Below are positions 26,847-35,370 of a DNA stretch of 64,000 bases, one piece after another. A program made the position numbers and the translations under genes. How positions within the stretch are numbered: the stretch's first letter is position 1; every line of letters begins with the position of its first letter. A model generated the notes under the pieces. The model saw only the letters and a list, made by a program, of their open reading frames with translations, had not been told where the DNA came from and ran no database searches. Origin of the DNA: Mycolicibacter senuensis (GTDB lineage: Bacteria > Actinomycetota > Actinomycetes > Mycobacteriales > Mycobacteriaceae); NCBI RefSeq assembly GCF_002101885.1, contig NZ_LQPS01000051.1, forward strand, positions 30,935 to 94,934, given 5' to 3'.

Positions 26847-28015
26847 GCCTCGACTTCGACATGGGGCCACGCGCCGGCGCACTGCGAGGAGAGCTGCGCG
26901 AGCTGATCGAACACGAGCTGCCGGAGCACTTCCCGGGCGCGTTCACCGACGATCCGGCCGATCTGGCCGCGGCCCAACGGTTCTGCCGGGTACTCGCCGA
27001 GCGCGACCTGCTGTGCCTGTCCTGGCCGAAGGAGTTCGGCGGAGCAGACGCCTCGGTGTGGGAGCAGACCGTGGTGCGCGAGGAGATGTGGGCCCACCAC
27101 GAACCGCGCGGGGCGCAGTACATGGGGGTCAACTGGGTCGGGCCGATCATCATGCGGCACGGCACACCTGAGCAGCAGCGCCGGCATCTGCCGCCGATCG
27201 CCGCCGGCGAGGTGATCTGGTGTCAGGGTTTCTCCGAGCCCGAAGCCGGCTCGGACCTGGCCTCGCTGCGCACCACGGCGCGCCGCTACGACTCGGCCGG
27301 CTGGGTGATCAACGGCCAGAAGATCTGGACCTCCTACGCGACCATGGCGCAGTGGTGCTTCCTGCTGGTGCGCACCACCCGCGTGGGGGAAGGATCGGTC
27401 ACCAAGAAACAGCAGGGCCTCACGGTGTTCCTGGTCCCGATGGACAACCCCGCCATCCAGGTCCGGCCGATCCGCACCATGATGGGCCCGCACCATCTCA
27501 ACGAGGTGTTCTTCGACGACCTGCGGGTGACCGACGCCGACGTGCTGGGCGAGGTCGGCGCGGGCTGGTCGATCGTGGCCGACGTGATGTCCTACGAGCG
27601 GGTGGGCATCGCCCGCTATGCGCGCTGCGAACGACTGCTGGCCGCCGCGCCGGACGCGCTCGGCGACCGGTGGGAGACGTTGCCCGCCGAATTGACGGCG
27701 CGGTGGGTGCGGATGCTCACGCATTGCCGGCGCGCCCGGCTGATGGCCTACCGGGTGGTCTCGCTGCAGGCCAGCGGGCGGATCGCGCCCGGAGACGCCG
27801 CCGCCTACCGGATCGCGGTCACCCGGCTGGACCAGGAGAGTGCGGAGGTGCTGATGGAGATCGCCGCCGAAGCCCCGGCCGGACCGCAGGGGCAGTGGTT
27901 TCGCGCCGAGGTCGACGACCACTGGCGCTACTCGCAGGCTGCCACCGTCTCGTCGGGCAGCATCGAGATGCAGCGCATCCTGCTCTCCCGCGCGCTGTTG
28001 GCGGGGCCGCGATGA
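26843..28015 (+). CDS. Acyl-CoA dehydrogenase, large subunit of pair 1
   Basis: A 390-residue FadE-type flavoprotein. FSEPEAGSDLASLRTTARR (near 129-147) is the FAD/substrate strand and INGQKIWTSYA follows. SYERVGIARYA (near 250) carries the Glu-Arg pair where LCAD/IVD-type dehydrogenases place the catalytic base. ATVSSGSIEMQRILLSR replaces the canonical YEGT loop. It overlaps the CaiB gene and the following smaller dehydrogenase gene by four bases each. This large/small arrangement is typical of heterotetrameric mycobacterial dehydrogenases acting on bulky substrates. Confidence 0.9.
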   Translation: MSLDFDMGPRAGALRGELRELIEHELPEHFPGAFTDDPADLAAAQRFCRVLAERDLLCLSWPKEFGGADASVWEQTVVREEMWAHHEPRGAQYMGVNWVGPIIMRHGTPEQQRRHLPPIAAGEVIWCQGFSEPEAGSDLASLRTTARRYDSAGWVINGQKIWTSYATMAQWCFLLVRTTRVGEGSVTKKQQGLTVFLVPMDNPAIQVRPIRTMMGPHHLNEVFFDDLRVTDADVLGEVGAGWSIVADVMSYERVGIARYARCERLLAAAPDALGDRWETLPAELTARWVRMLTHCRRARLMAYRVVSLQASGRIAPGDAAAYRIAVTRLDQESAEVLMEIAAEAPAGPQGQWFRAEVDDHWRYSQAATVSSGSIEMQRILLSRALLAGPR

Positions 28016-28929
28016 TCCTCGAACTCGGCGCGGACGCCGAAGAATACGGGCGGGCGGCACTGCGGGCGTTCGACGCGGCCGGTGGCGACGAGCTGGTGGT
28101 GCGCGCCGACGCCGACCCCGCGGTGCGCGACGAGCTGGTCTCCCCGGTGCTGCGTGGACTCGGCGCATTCGACCTCAAGCCCCGCGCCGACGCCGACGAG
28201 CTGGAGGCCGCCGCGGCGCTGTGCCGCAGCGCCGGCTACTGGGCGCTGCCCTACCCGGTGGCCGAATGTCTTTCGGTGCCCGCCGATCTCGACGCGGACG
28301 GGCTGATCGTGGTCGCCGAGCACGCGCCCGCCGGGGCGGTGGCCGGGTTGTCGAAGCGGTGGGCCGCGGTCACGCTGGCCGGGGTGCGCAGCACGGCGGT
28401 GGCGCAACCGTCGGCCGGGCCGGGGCTGGTCGCCGGGCTGACGCTGACCGAGATCGACGCTGATGGCGCCGATGACGTGGCACTGGGGTTGACGCTGGGA
28501 TGCTGGACGCTGCTGGGAATGCTGGACCGGGCGCTGGATCTCACGAAAGCCCATGTGCGGCTGCGTGAACAGTTCGGCCAACCGCTGGCGAAGTTCCAGG
28601 GCGTGCAGTTCCAGCTGACCGACGCCGAGGTGGAGCGCGCCGGGCTGGACATGCTGGCCAAGTACGCGCTGTGGAGCATCGCGACCGCACGTCCCGAAGC
28701 GGTCGACGACGCGCTGGCGCTGCGATCGGCGGCGCTGGAAGCCGCCGACGTGGTGTTCCGCGTCTGTCACCAACTGCACGGCGCCGTCGGGTTCTGCGAC
28801 GAGACGGCACTGTCCTGGCTGTCGCGCTACAGCCAGCCGCTGCGCCGGCTGCCGTGGGGGCTCTCGGGCACCCGCGAGCTGCTGGTCGAGCGCGCCGGCC
28901 GCACCGGGCTGACGGGACTCTACGCATGA
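28012..28929 (+). CDS. Acyl-CoA dehydrogenase, small subunit of pair 1
   Basis: A 305-residue, truncated-type acyl-CoA dehydrogenase. The N-terminal half is poorly conserved; the C-terminal helical domain has KAHVRLREQFGQPLAKFQGV (near 180-199) and a HQLHGAVGFCDE segment near 250. The position of the usual catalytic Glu-Arg reads CWTLLGMLDRAL, with no Glu. It is probably the non-catalytic or FAD-supporting partner of the preceding protein in an alpha2beta2 complex. It overlaps its neighbours by four bases at both ends. Confidence 0.88.
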   Translation: MILELGADAEEYGRAALRAFDAAGGDELVVRADADPAVRDELVSPVLRGLGAFDLKPRADADELEAAAALCRSAGYWALPYPVAECLSVPADLDADGLIVVAEHAPAGAVAGLSKRWAAVTLAGVRSTAVAQPSAGPGLVAGLTLTEIDADGADDVALGLTLGCWTLLGMLDRALDLTKAHVRLREQFGQPLAKFQGVQFQLTDAEVERAGLDMLAKYALWSIATARPEAVDDALALRSAALEAADVVFRVCHQLHGAVGFCDETALSWLSRYSQPLRRLPWGLSGTRELLVERAGRTGLTGLYA

Positions 28930-30149
28930 TGGCCGGCACCGGTGGTTCAGCGAGGTTCGACGCAGGAGAAGCGAAGCTGGAACCGCCGGATGAACCTGCT
29001 GACTTCCGCGCCCAGGTACGCCAGTGGTGCGCCGACAACATCCCGGCGGACTGGCGCCGCACCCAGACCGGGGTCGACGAGGCCGAGTTCGTCGACTTCC
29101 AGCGCCGCTGGTTCGCCACGCTGCACCGTGCCGGGTTCGCGGTGCCGCACTGGCCGCGCGAATGGGGCGGCGGCATGTCGGTGGCCGATCAGGCGGTGCT
29201 GTACCAGGAGTTGGCCGCCCATGACGCGCCGCGGCTGGTGCTGGCCTTTGTCGGCATCCACCACGCGGCGGCCACCCTGCTGGCAGCGGGCACCGAGGAG
29301 CAGCGCCGTCGGCACCTGCCGGGGATCCTCGACGGCGAGATCTGGGTGCAGGGCTTCTCCGAGCCCGAGGCCGGCTCCGACCTGGCATCGCTGCGCACCA
29401 CCGCGCGCCGGGTGGGGGACACCTATGTGATCAACGGCCAGAAGCTCTGGGCCAGCGGCGCGAGCCACGCCCAATGGTGTCTGCTGCTGGCCCGCACCGA
29501 CCCGGACGCCCCCAAACGCAAGGGCATCTCCTATTTCCTGCTGGATATGGCTACCCCCGGGGTGCAGGTGCGGCCGATCCGCAACGCCGTCGGCGATCAG
29601 CACTTCTGCGAGATCTTCCTCGACGACGTGGTGATCCCGGCGGCGAACCTGATCGGGGCCGAGAACACCGGCTGGCAGGTGGCGCAGGCGACGCTGGGCG
29701 CCGAACGCGGCATGACCATGCTCGAGTTGGCCGAGCGGCTGGGCTGCGCGGGCTTTCGCTGGCTGGTGCAGGCCGCGCCGACCGACGACGCGGTGGTGGC
29801 CGACAAGTTAGCCCAGCTCGAAACCGAGATCACCGGCCTGCGGGCGATGTGCCGGCAGCTGGTGGCCGACGTCGAGGCCGGCACGGCCGGGCCCGCCGAC
29901 GCCTCGATCGTGAAGCTCTACTACAGCGAGCTGTTGCAGCGGCTCACCGACTTCGGCGCCGAGATCGGCGGTTTGGCCGCGCACACGACGCTGACCAAAC
30001 CCCTGTCCAGCGGTTGGGAGTCGGGTTCCTGGGTGCTGGATTTCATCGGCTCCTGGGAGTGGACCATCCCCGGCGGCTCCAGCGAGATCCAGCGCACCAT
30101 CATCGGCGAACGCGGCCTGGGTCTGCCGCGAGAACCGAGCCTGCCGTGA
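28926..30149 (+). CDS. Acyl-CoA dehydrogenase, large subunit of pair 2 (N-terminal element insertion)
   Basis: A 407-residue FadE-type dehydrogenase. FSEPEAGSDLASLRTTARR near 143-161, INGQKLWASGASHAQWC and GAERGMTMLELAERLG near 259-274 (Glu-Arg base position) are typical. TIPGGSSEIQRTIIGERGLG closes the FAD domain. The first ~24 residues are translated from the 53-bp repeat at 28944-28996 (GGSARFDAGEAKLEPPDEP) before the family's usual start DEPADFRAQVRQWC. No other in-frame start lies between the element and the core, so the element is part of the protein. It overlaps both flanking genes by four bases. Confidence 0.88.
   Translation: MMAGTGGSARFDAGEAKLEPPDEPADFRAQVRQWCADNIPADWRRTQTGVDEAEFVDFQRRWFATLHRAGFAVPHWPREWGGGMSVADQAVLYQELAAHDAPRLVLAFVGIHHAAATLLAAGTEEQRRRHLPGILDGEIWVQGFSEPEAGSDLASLRTTARRVGDTYVINGQKLWASGASHAQWCLLLARTDPDAPKRKGISYFLLDMATPGVQVRPIRNAVGDQHFCEIFLDDVVIPAANLIGAENTGWQVAQATLGAERGMTMLELAERLGCAGFRWLVQAAPTDDAVVADKLAQLETEITGLRAMCRQLVADVEAGTAGPADASIVKLYYSELLQRLTDFGAEIGGLAAHTTLTKPLSSGWESGSWVLDFIGSWEWTIPGGSSEIQRTIIGERGLGLPREPSLP
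28944..28996 (+). repeat. 53-bp dispersed element, copy A, in frame in a FadE gene
   Basis: The segment begins GGTTCA and ends TGAACC, a perfect 6-bp terminal inverted repeat, and is 53 bases long. The reverse complement of 44714-44766 has the same length and ends and differs at about five internal positions. Here it lies between the start codon and the conserved N-terminus of an acyl-CoA dehydrogenase and is read through without a stop. Its family is not recognised; it behaves like a small protein-inserting palindromic element. Confidence 0.75.
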
Positions 30150-31159
30150 CCACAACAGATTTCGCCGAACTGCACGACGACCTTCGGGCCGTCGCCGCCG
30201 ACGTGCTGTCCCGCGGCCGGGTCGTCGACTGGTCGACCATGGCCAACGCCGGCTGGGTCGGGCTGGAGGTCCCCGAGGCCTTCGGCGGGGCCGGCGCGAC
30301 GTTCGCCGAGGTCGCGGTGGTCTGCGAAGAACTGGGAAGGGCCGCCGCGGCAACCGACTACCTGGGCAGTGCGGTGCTGACGGTGGGCGTGCTGAATACC
30401 CTGCAGGACAGTGTTGTTCGTGACAACTTGCTGACCGATGTCGCCGCCGGCACGACACGGGTCGCCACGGTGATGGGTGACTTCACCCTGGCCGCCGACG
30501 GGCGACTGTCCGGCCGTGCCGACTTCGTCCCCGACGCCGACGGCGCCGATCGGCTGCTGGTACTGGCCACCGACCACACCGGCGCCCAGGTCGCCGTGGC
30601 CACCGACCTGCTCACCGTCACTGCGCAGCCGGTGCTCGACCAGACTCGCCGGGTCGCCACCGTGACCGCTGCGGGCGTGCTGGTGTCCGAGCCGTTGCGG
30701 TTCATCGGGAACCCGCGGTCGGTGCAGCACCGGGCGGCGGTCACGGTGGCCTGCGACAGCCTCGGTTTGGCCGAGGCCATGCTTGCCGCCACCGTGTCGT
30801 ATGCGCAGACCCGCCACCAGTTCGGCCGTCCGATCGGCTCCTTCCAGGCCGTCAAACACGCCTGCGCGGACATGCTGGTGACGGTCTCGGTGGCTCGCGC
30901 CCTGGTACGCGAGGCCATCGATGCGGTGGCCGCGGGCGCGGCACCCGAAGCGTCTGAGGCCGATGTCGCCGTGGCCATGGCGAAGTCGTATGCCTGCGGT
31001 GCCGCGGTCGAGGTTGTCGGCAAGGCGCTGCAGCTGCACGGCGGGATCGGCTACACGTGGGAGAGCGGCATCCACGTCTATCTGAAACGCGCCGTGTTCA
31101 ACCGGTCGCTGTTTGGGTCACCGGCAGCGCACCGTCAACATCTCGCTCAACGGTATTAA
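30146..31159 (+). CDS. Acyl-CoA dehydrogenase, small subunit of pair 2
   Basis: A 337-residue acyl-CoA dehydrogenase. AGWVGLEVPEAFGGAGATFAEV near 32-53 and the C-terminal TRHQFGRPIGSFQAVKHACAD (near 227-247) and LQLHGGIGYTWESG near 297 are conserved. The Glu-Arg of catalytic subunits is replaced by CDSLGLAEAML, so catalysis probably depends on the larger partner encoded just upstream. GTG 30146 overlaps that gene by four bases. It ends the five-gene CaiB/dehydrogenase run; a TPP enzyme gene follows 24 bases later. Confidence 0.88.
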   Translation: MTTTDFAELHDDLRAVAADVLSRGRVVDWSTMANAGWVGLEVPEAFGGAGATFAEVAVVCEELGRAAAATDYLGSAVLTVGVLNTLQDSVVRDNLLTDVAAGTTRVATVMGDFTLAADGRLSGRADFVPDADGADRLLVLATDHTGAQVAVATDLLTVTAQPVLDQTRRVATVTAAGVLVSEPLRFIGNPRSVQHRAAVTVACDSLGLAEAMLAATVSYAQTRHQFGRPIGSFQAVKHACADMLVTVSVARALVREAIDAVAAGAAPEASEADVAVAMAKSYACGAAVEVVGKALQLHGGIGYTWESGIHVYLKRAVFNRSLFGSPAAHRQHLAQRY

Positions 31160-31183
31160 CAAGTCAAGCAAGGAGTTTCGACT

Positions 31184-32899
31184 GTGGGTGTGCCCGTATA
31201 TCGCCGGATCCTGGAACTGTTCGAGGCCGAGGGCGTCAACACGCTGTTCGGTATCCCCGACCCCAACTTCGTGCACATGTTCGTCGAGGCCGAACAGCGC
31301 GGCTGGTCGGTGGTGGCGCCGCACCACGAGGAGAGCGCCGGGTTCATGGCCGAGGCGGCGTCGCGGATGACCGGGGCGCCGGGGCTGTGCATCGGCACCC
31401 TGGGGCCCGGCGTGGCCAACATCGCCGGGGCGATGATGTGCGCCAAGGTGGAGAACTCCCCGGTGGTGTTCCTGGGCGGGCAACGGGCCCGCATCACCGA
31501 GCGGCGAGTGCGGCGCGGGCGTATCCAATTCGTCCGCCAGGAAGAGCTTTTCGCGCCGTCGGTGAAGTACAGCGCGTCGATCGAGTACGCCGACCAGACC
31601 GATGAGATCGTGCACGAGGCGATCCGCCGGGCCATGTCCGGAACCCCCGGTCCGGCCTATATCGAGTACCCGTCACACGTGATCCTCGAAGAGCTCGACG
31701 TCGCCGGTCCGCCGGAGCCGCACCGTTACCGGCTGGTCAACCAGCGGGCCGGGGCGGCCGAGGTCGCCGAAGCCGCCGAGATCATCCGCAACGCGGCGAG
31801 CCCGATCCTGCTGGTGGGTCACGGGGTACACACCTCGCGCAGCGCGGCGGCGGTGCGCGAACTGGCCGAACTGATGGCGTGCCCGGTGATCCAGACCTCC
31901 GGCGGCACCGCGTTCATCCCCGGGCTGGAAGACCGCACCTTCCCCTACGGCTTCTCCCAATCGGCGGTCGAGGCGGTGGTGGCCTCGGACGTCTGTGTGG
32001 CGCTGGGCACCGAACTGGGCGAGCCGGTGCACTACGGCACCACCCGGCACTGGGCCGAGAAGAACACCGACCGCAAGTGGATCTACGTCGAGCAGGATCC
32101 ACTGGCGATCGGGGTGAACCGGCCCGTCGACGTGCCGCTGGTGGGCGATCTGCGCGGTGTCGTGCCGCAGCTGGTGGAGGCACTGCGGGACAGCCCCCGT
32201 ACGCAGCCGGCCGAGCTGGACCGGTGGATCAAACAGGACGCCGAGCAGCTCGCCGAGCTGGCCGAGACCGCACCGGCCGGACGCACCCCGGTGCACCCGG
32301 CGCGCTACGTGGTCGAGGCCACTCGGGCTTTTGCGGACGTCGCCGCGCACGGCATCATGGTGCGCGACGGCGGCGCCACCGTCATCTTCCAGTGGACCTA
32401 TTCACAGGCCAAGCCGCACGACGTGATGTGGAATCAGAACTTCGGCCACCTGGGCACCGGCCTGCCGTACGCGGTGGGCGCTTCGGTCGCCGAGGGCGGC
32501 AAGCGGCCGGTGATGCTGCTGACCAGCGACTCGGCGTTCCTGTTCCACATCGCCGAGCTGGAGACCGCCGCCCGGCTCAAGCTGCCGCTGGTCTGCGTGG
32601 TCGGGGTGGACCACCAGTGGGGGCTGGAGGTCGGGGTGTACAAGCGCACGTTTGAGCAGCCCTCGCCGCAGCCGGGCGTGCACTGGAGCAAGGACGTCCG
32701 GTTCGACAAGATCGCCGAGGGCATGGGCTGCCACGGGGAGTACGTCGAGGACGAGGCCGAGATCGGGCCGGCGATCAAGCGGGCCTACGCCGCCGGCGGC
32801 ACCGCGGTGATTCACGTGTGCATCGACCCCAAGGCCAACTCGGAGGAGATGCCCAACTACGCCGAGTTCCGCACCTGGTATGCCGAAGGAACCCAATGA
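31184..32899 (+). CDS. Thiamine-pyrophosphate-dependent enzyme, acetolactate-synthase-like
   Basis: A 571-residue three-domain ThDP enzyme. The N-terminal PYR domain carries the conserved Glu in PHHEESAGFMAEAASRM (near 47-63). A central domain contains PILLVGHGVHTSRSAAAVRE, and the C-terminal PP domain has NFGHLGTGLPYAVGA. The usual GDG...NN metal/cofactor motif is altered: TSDSAFLFHIAELETAARL (near 446-464) and VDHQWG (near 475). Members decarboxylate 2-oxo acids or cleave acyl-CoA bonds. It follows the dehydrogenase run with a GGAG site before GTG 31184. The reaction is unassigned. Confidence 0.85.
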   Translation: MGVPVYRRILELFEAEGVNTLFGIPDPNFVHMFVEAEQRGWSVVAPHHEESAGFMAEAASRMTGAPGLCIGTLGPGVANIAGAMMCAKVENSPVVFLGGQRARITERRVRRGRIQFVRQEELFAPSVKYSASIEYADQTDEIVHEAIRRAMSGTPGPAYIEYPSHVILEELDVAGPPEPHRYRLVNQRAGAAEVAEAAEIIRNAASPILLVGHGVHTSRSAAAVRELAELMACPVIQTSGGTAFIPGLEDRTFPYGFSQSAVEAVVASDVCVALGTELGEPVHYGTTRHWAEKNTDRKWIYVEQDPLAIGVNRPVDVPLVGDLRGVVPQLVEALRDSPRTQPAELDRWIKQDAEQLAELAETAPAGRTPVHPARYVVEATRAFADVAAHGIMVRDGGATVIFQWTYSQAKPHDVMWNQNFGHLGTGLPYAVGASVAEGGKRPVMLLTSDSAFLFHIAELETAARLKLPLVCVVGVDHQWGLEVGVYKRTFEQPSPQPGVHWSKDVRFDKIAEGMGCHGEYVEDEAEIGPAIKRAYAAGGTAVIHVCIDPKANSEEMPNYAEFRTWYAEGTQ

Positions 32900-32917
32900 T
32901 GAGAATGTTATTCTCAT
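32899..32917. promoter_or_regulatory. Near-perfect 19-bp palindrome before the FadE/CaiB/thiolase operon
   Basis: ATGAGAATG-T-TATTCTCAT is symmetric at all but one pair. It begins on the last base of the TPP enzyme gene and lies 49 bases before the next start codon. The core GAGAA-TGTTA-TTCTC matches the sites at 176 and 17537. It should separate the TPP enzyme unit from the following operon and serve as a repressor site. Confidence 0.7.
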
Positions 32918-32965
32918 TTCCGGCTAACGCATATCCGTGATTGCAGCGACGAGCTGGAGGAGACC

Positions 32966-34156
32966 ATGCCCGGCGGAATGAGCTTCGAGCTGACCGAGGA
33001 CCAGCAGCTGATCCGGCAGTCGGTCGCCGAACTGGCGGCGAAGTTCGACGACCACTACTGGATGAGCAAGGACCAAGCTCACGAGTTCCCGCAGGAGTTC
33101 TACGACGCCATCGCCGGCGGCGGCTGGCTGGGCATGACCATCCCCGAGGCGTACGGCGGCCACGGGTTGGGCATCACCGAGGCCACCATCCTGGCCGAGG
33201 AGGTGGCGCGTTCCGGCGGCGGCATGAACGCCGCCAGCGCCATCCACATGTCGATCTTCGGGATGCAGCCGGTGGTGGTGTTCGGCTCCGAGGAGATGAA
33301 GGCCGAAACCCTGCCGCGCATCGTCACCGGTGACCTGCACGTGTGCTTCGGTGTCACCGAACCGACTGCGGGACTTGATACGTCACGGATCACCACGTTC
33401 GCCAAGCGTGATGGCAGCGACTATGTGGTCAACGGCCGCAAGGTGTGGATCTCCAAAGCTTTGGAGTCCGAGAAGATCCTGCTGCTGACCCGCACCGAAT
33501 CCCGCGACGACGTGGAACGCCGCGGTGGCAAACCCACCGAGGGTCTCACGCTGTTCCTCACCGATATCGACCGTGACCACGTCGACATCCGGCCGATCCC
33601 CAAGATGGGCCGAAACGCGGTGTCCTCCAACGAGGTGTTCATCGACGACCTGCGGATCCCGGCCGAACACCGGATCGGCGAAGAGGGCAAGGGTTTTTCC
33701 TACATCCTGCACGGGCTCAACCCGGAACGCATGCTGATTGCCGCCGAGGCGCTCGGGATCGGCCGGGTCGCGCTGGACCGCGCGGTCCGCTACGCCAACG
33801 AGCGCGTGGTGTTCGACCGGCCGATCGGCATGAACCAGGGCATCCAGTTCCCGCTCGCCGATTCGCTGGCCCGACTGGACGCCGCCGAGTTGATCCTGCG
33901 CAAGGCCACCTGGCTCTACGACAACGGCAAGTCCTGCGGTCGTGAAGCCAACATGGCCAAATATTTGTGTGCCGACGCCGGTTTCGCGGCGGCCGACCGC
34001 GCGCTGCAGACTCACGGCGGGATGGGCTACTCGGAGGAGTACAACATCTCCCGGTTCTTCCGGGAATCCCGGCTGATGAAGATCGCCCCGGTCAGCCAGG
34101 AGATGATCCTGAACTTCCTCGGCTCGCATGTGCTCGGGATGCCGAGGAGCTACTGA
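32966..34156 (+). CDS. Acyl-CoA dehydrogenase
   Basis: A 396-residue complete FadE. FGVTEPTAGLDTSRITTFAK (near 132-151) is the FAD-binding strand, and LNPERMLIAAEALGIGRVAL (near 252-271) carries the Glu-Arg base position. QTHGGMGYSEEYNISRFFRE near 350 is standard. ATG 32966 follows GGAGGAG. It stands first after the palindrome at 32899 and shares a base with the following CaiB start. Its sequence is closer to normal fatty-acyl dehydrogenases than the paired enzymes upstream. Confidence 0.92.
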   Translation: MPGGMSFELTEDQQLIRQSVAELAAKFDDHYWMSKDQAHEFPQEFYDAIAGGGWLGMTIPEAYGGHGLGITEATILAEEVARSGGGMNAASAIHMSIFGMQPVVVFGSEEMKAETLPRIVTGDLHVCFGVTEPTAGLDTSRITTFAKRDGSDYVVNGRKVWISKALESEKILLLTRTESRDDVERRGGKPTEGLTLFLTDIDRDHVDIRPIPKMGRNAVSSNEVFIDDLRIPAEHRIGEEGKGFSYILHGLNPERMLIAAEALGIGRVALDRAVRYANERVVFDRPIGMNQGIQFPLADSLARLDAAELILRKATWLYDNGKSCGREANMAKYLCADAGFAAADRALQTHGGMGYSEEYNISRFFRESRLMKIAPVSQEMILNFLGSHVLGMPRSY

Positions 34157-35370
34157 TGACCGCACCGCTGGCCGGTGTCACGGTGGTGGCGCTGGAGCAG
34201 GCGGTGTCCGCCCCGATGTGCACCCGCGCGCTGGCCGACTTCGGTGCACGGGTGATCAAGGTGGAGAACCCCGACGGCGGCGACTTCGCCCGCTACTACG
34301 ACGACGTGGTCGGTGGTCCCGGAGGCCAGGCGGCACACTTCGTCTGGGTCAACCGCGGCAAACAGTCGGTCACGCTGGATCTGAAAAGCGAGGCGGGACG
34401 CGAGGTTCTGCACCGGCTGCTGGACACCGCCGACGTGCTGGTCTCCAATCTCGCACCGGGCGCCACCGCGCGGCTGGGACTGTCGGCACGGGACATGGCG
34501 GCCCGGCACCCGAACGTGATCGCCGTGGAGATCGACGGCTACGGCAGCGGCGGACCGCTGTCGCACAAGCGGGCCTACGACCTGCTGGTGCAGGCCGAGT
34601 CCGGGGTGTGCTCGGTGACCGGCCGGCCGGGCGAGCCGGCCAAGCCCGGCCCGCCGGTGGCGGACGTGACCAGCGGCCTGTACTCGGCGCTGTCGATCAT
34701 GGCGCTGCTGATCGGTCGCAAAGGTGCGGGCACCGATGAGCCGGCGCCGTCGGTGAGCGTCAGCCTGTTCGACACCATGGCCGAGATGATGGGCTATCAC
34801 CTGACCTATGCGCGGCACTCCGGCATCGAACAGCAGCCGCTGGGCATGAGCTCTCCGGCGGTGGCGCCCTACGGTGCGTATGCGACCGGCGACGGCCACA
34901 CCGTGGTGCTGGGCACCACCAACGACCGGGAATGGCAGCGGCTGGCCCGCGAGCTGCTGGGCCGCGACGACCTGGCCGACGATCCGCGTTTCACCGGCAA
35001 CGCCGACCGGGTGGGCAACCGGGCGATCCTGGACGAGGCGATCGGCCAGTGGTGTGCGCGCCACGACCTGGCCAAGATCCAGGACGCCGCGGATGCCGCC
35101 GGAATCGGCAACGCCCGCTACAACACCGCCGCCGATGTGCTGGCCCACCCGCAGCTGTCCGAGCGCGACCGGTGGCGCTCGATCGACACCCCCGCCGGGC
35201 CGATCCCATCGTTGCTGCCGCCGCCGGTCATCGCCGGCTTCGAGCCGCCGATGGGGCCGGTGCCCGCCCTCGGCGAGCACACCGAGGCGGTGCTGGGCGA
35301 ACTGGGTTTCACCGACACTGAGATCGCCGAGCTGCGCGGCCAGGGGGCGATCGGGCAGGCTGGCAGCTGA
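34156..35370 (+). CDS. CaiB/BaiF family CoA-transferase
   Basis: A 404-residue type III CoA-transferase. GVTVVALEQAVSAPMCTRAL at the N-terminus (a variant of the usual AGP loop), RVIKVENPDGGDFARYYDD, and the catalytic Asp of KRAYDLLVQAESG (about 139-151) are present. The domain order is normal. It starts on the last base of the dehydrogenase stop and ends on the first base of the hydratase start, so three consecutive genes are translationally coupled. Confidence 0.92.
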   Translation: MTAPLAGVTVVALEQAVSAPMCTRALADFGARVIKVENPDGGDFARYYDDVVGGPGGQAAHFVWVNRGKQSVTLDLKSEAGREVLHRLLDTADVLVSNLAPGATARLGLSARDMAARHPNVIAVEIDGYGSGGPLSHKRAYDLLVQAESGVCSVTGRPGEPAKPGPPVADVTSGLYSALSIMALLIGRKGAGTDEPAPSVSVSLFDTMAEMMGYHLTYARHSGIEQQPLGMSSPAVAPYGAYATGDGHTVVLGTTNDREWQRLARELLGRDDLADDPRFTGNADRVGNRAILDEAIGQWCARHDLAKIQDAADAAGIGNARYNTAADVLAHPQLSERDRWRSIDTPAGPIPSLLPPPVIAGFEPPMGPVPALGEHTEAVLGELGFTDTEIAELRGQGAIGQAGS

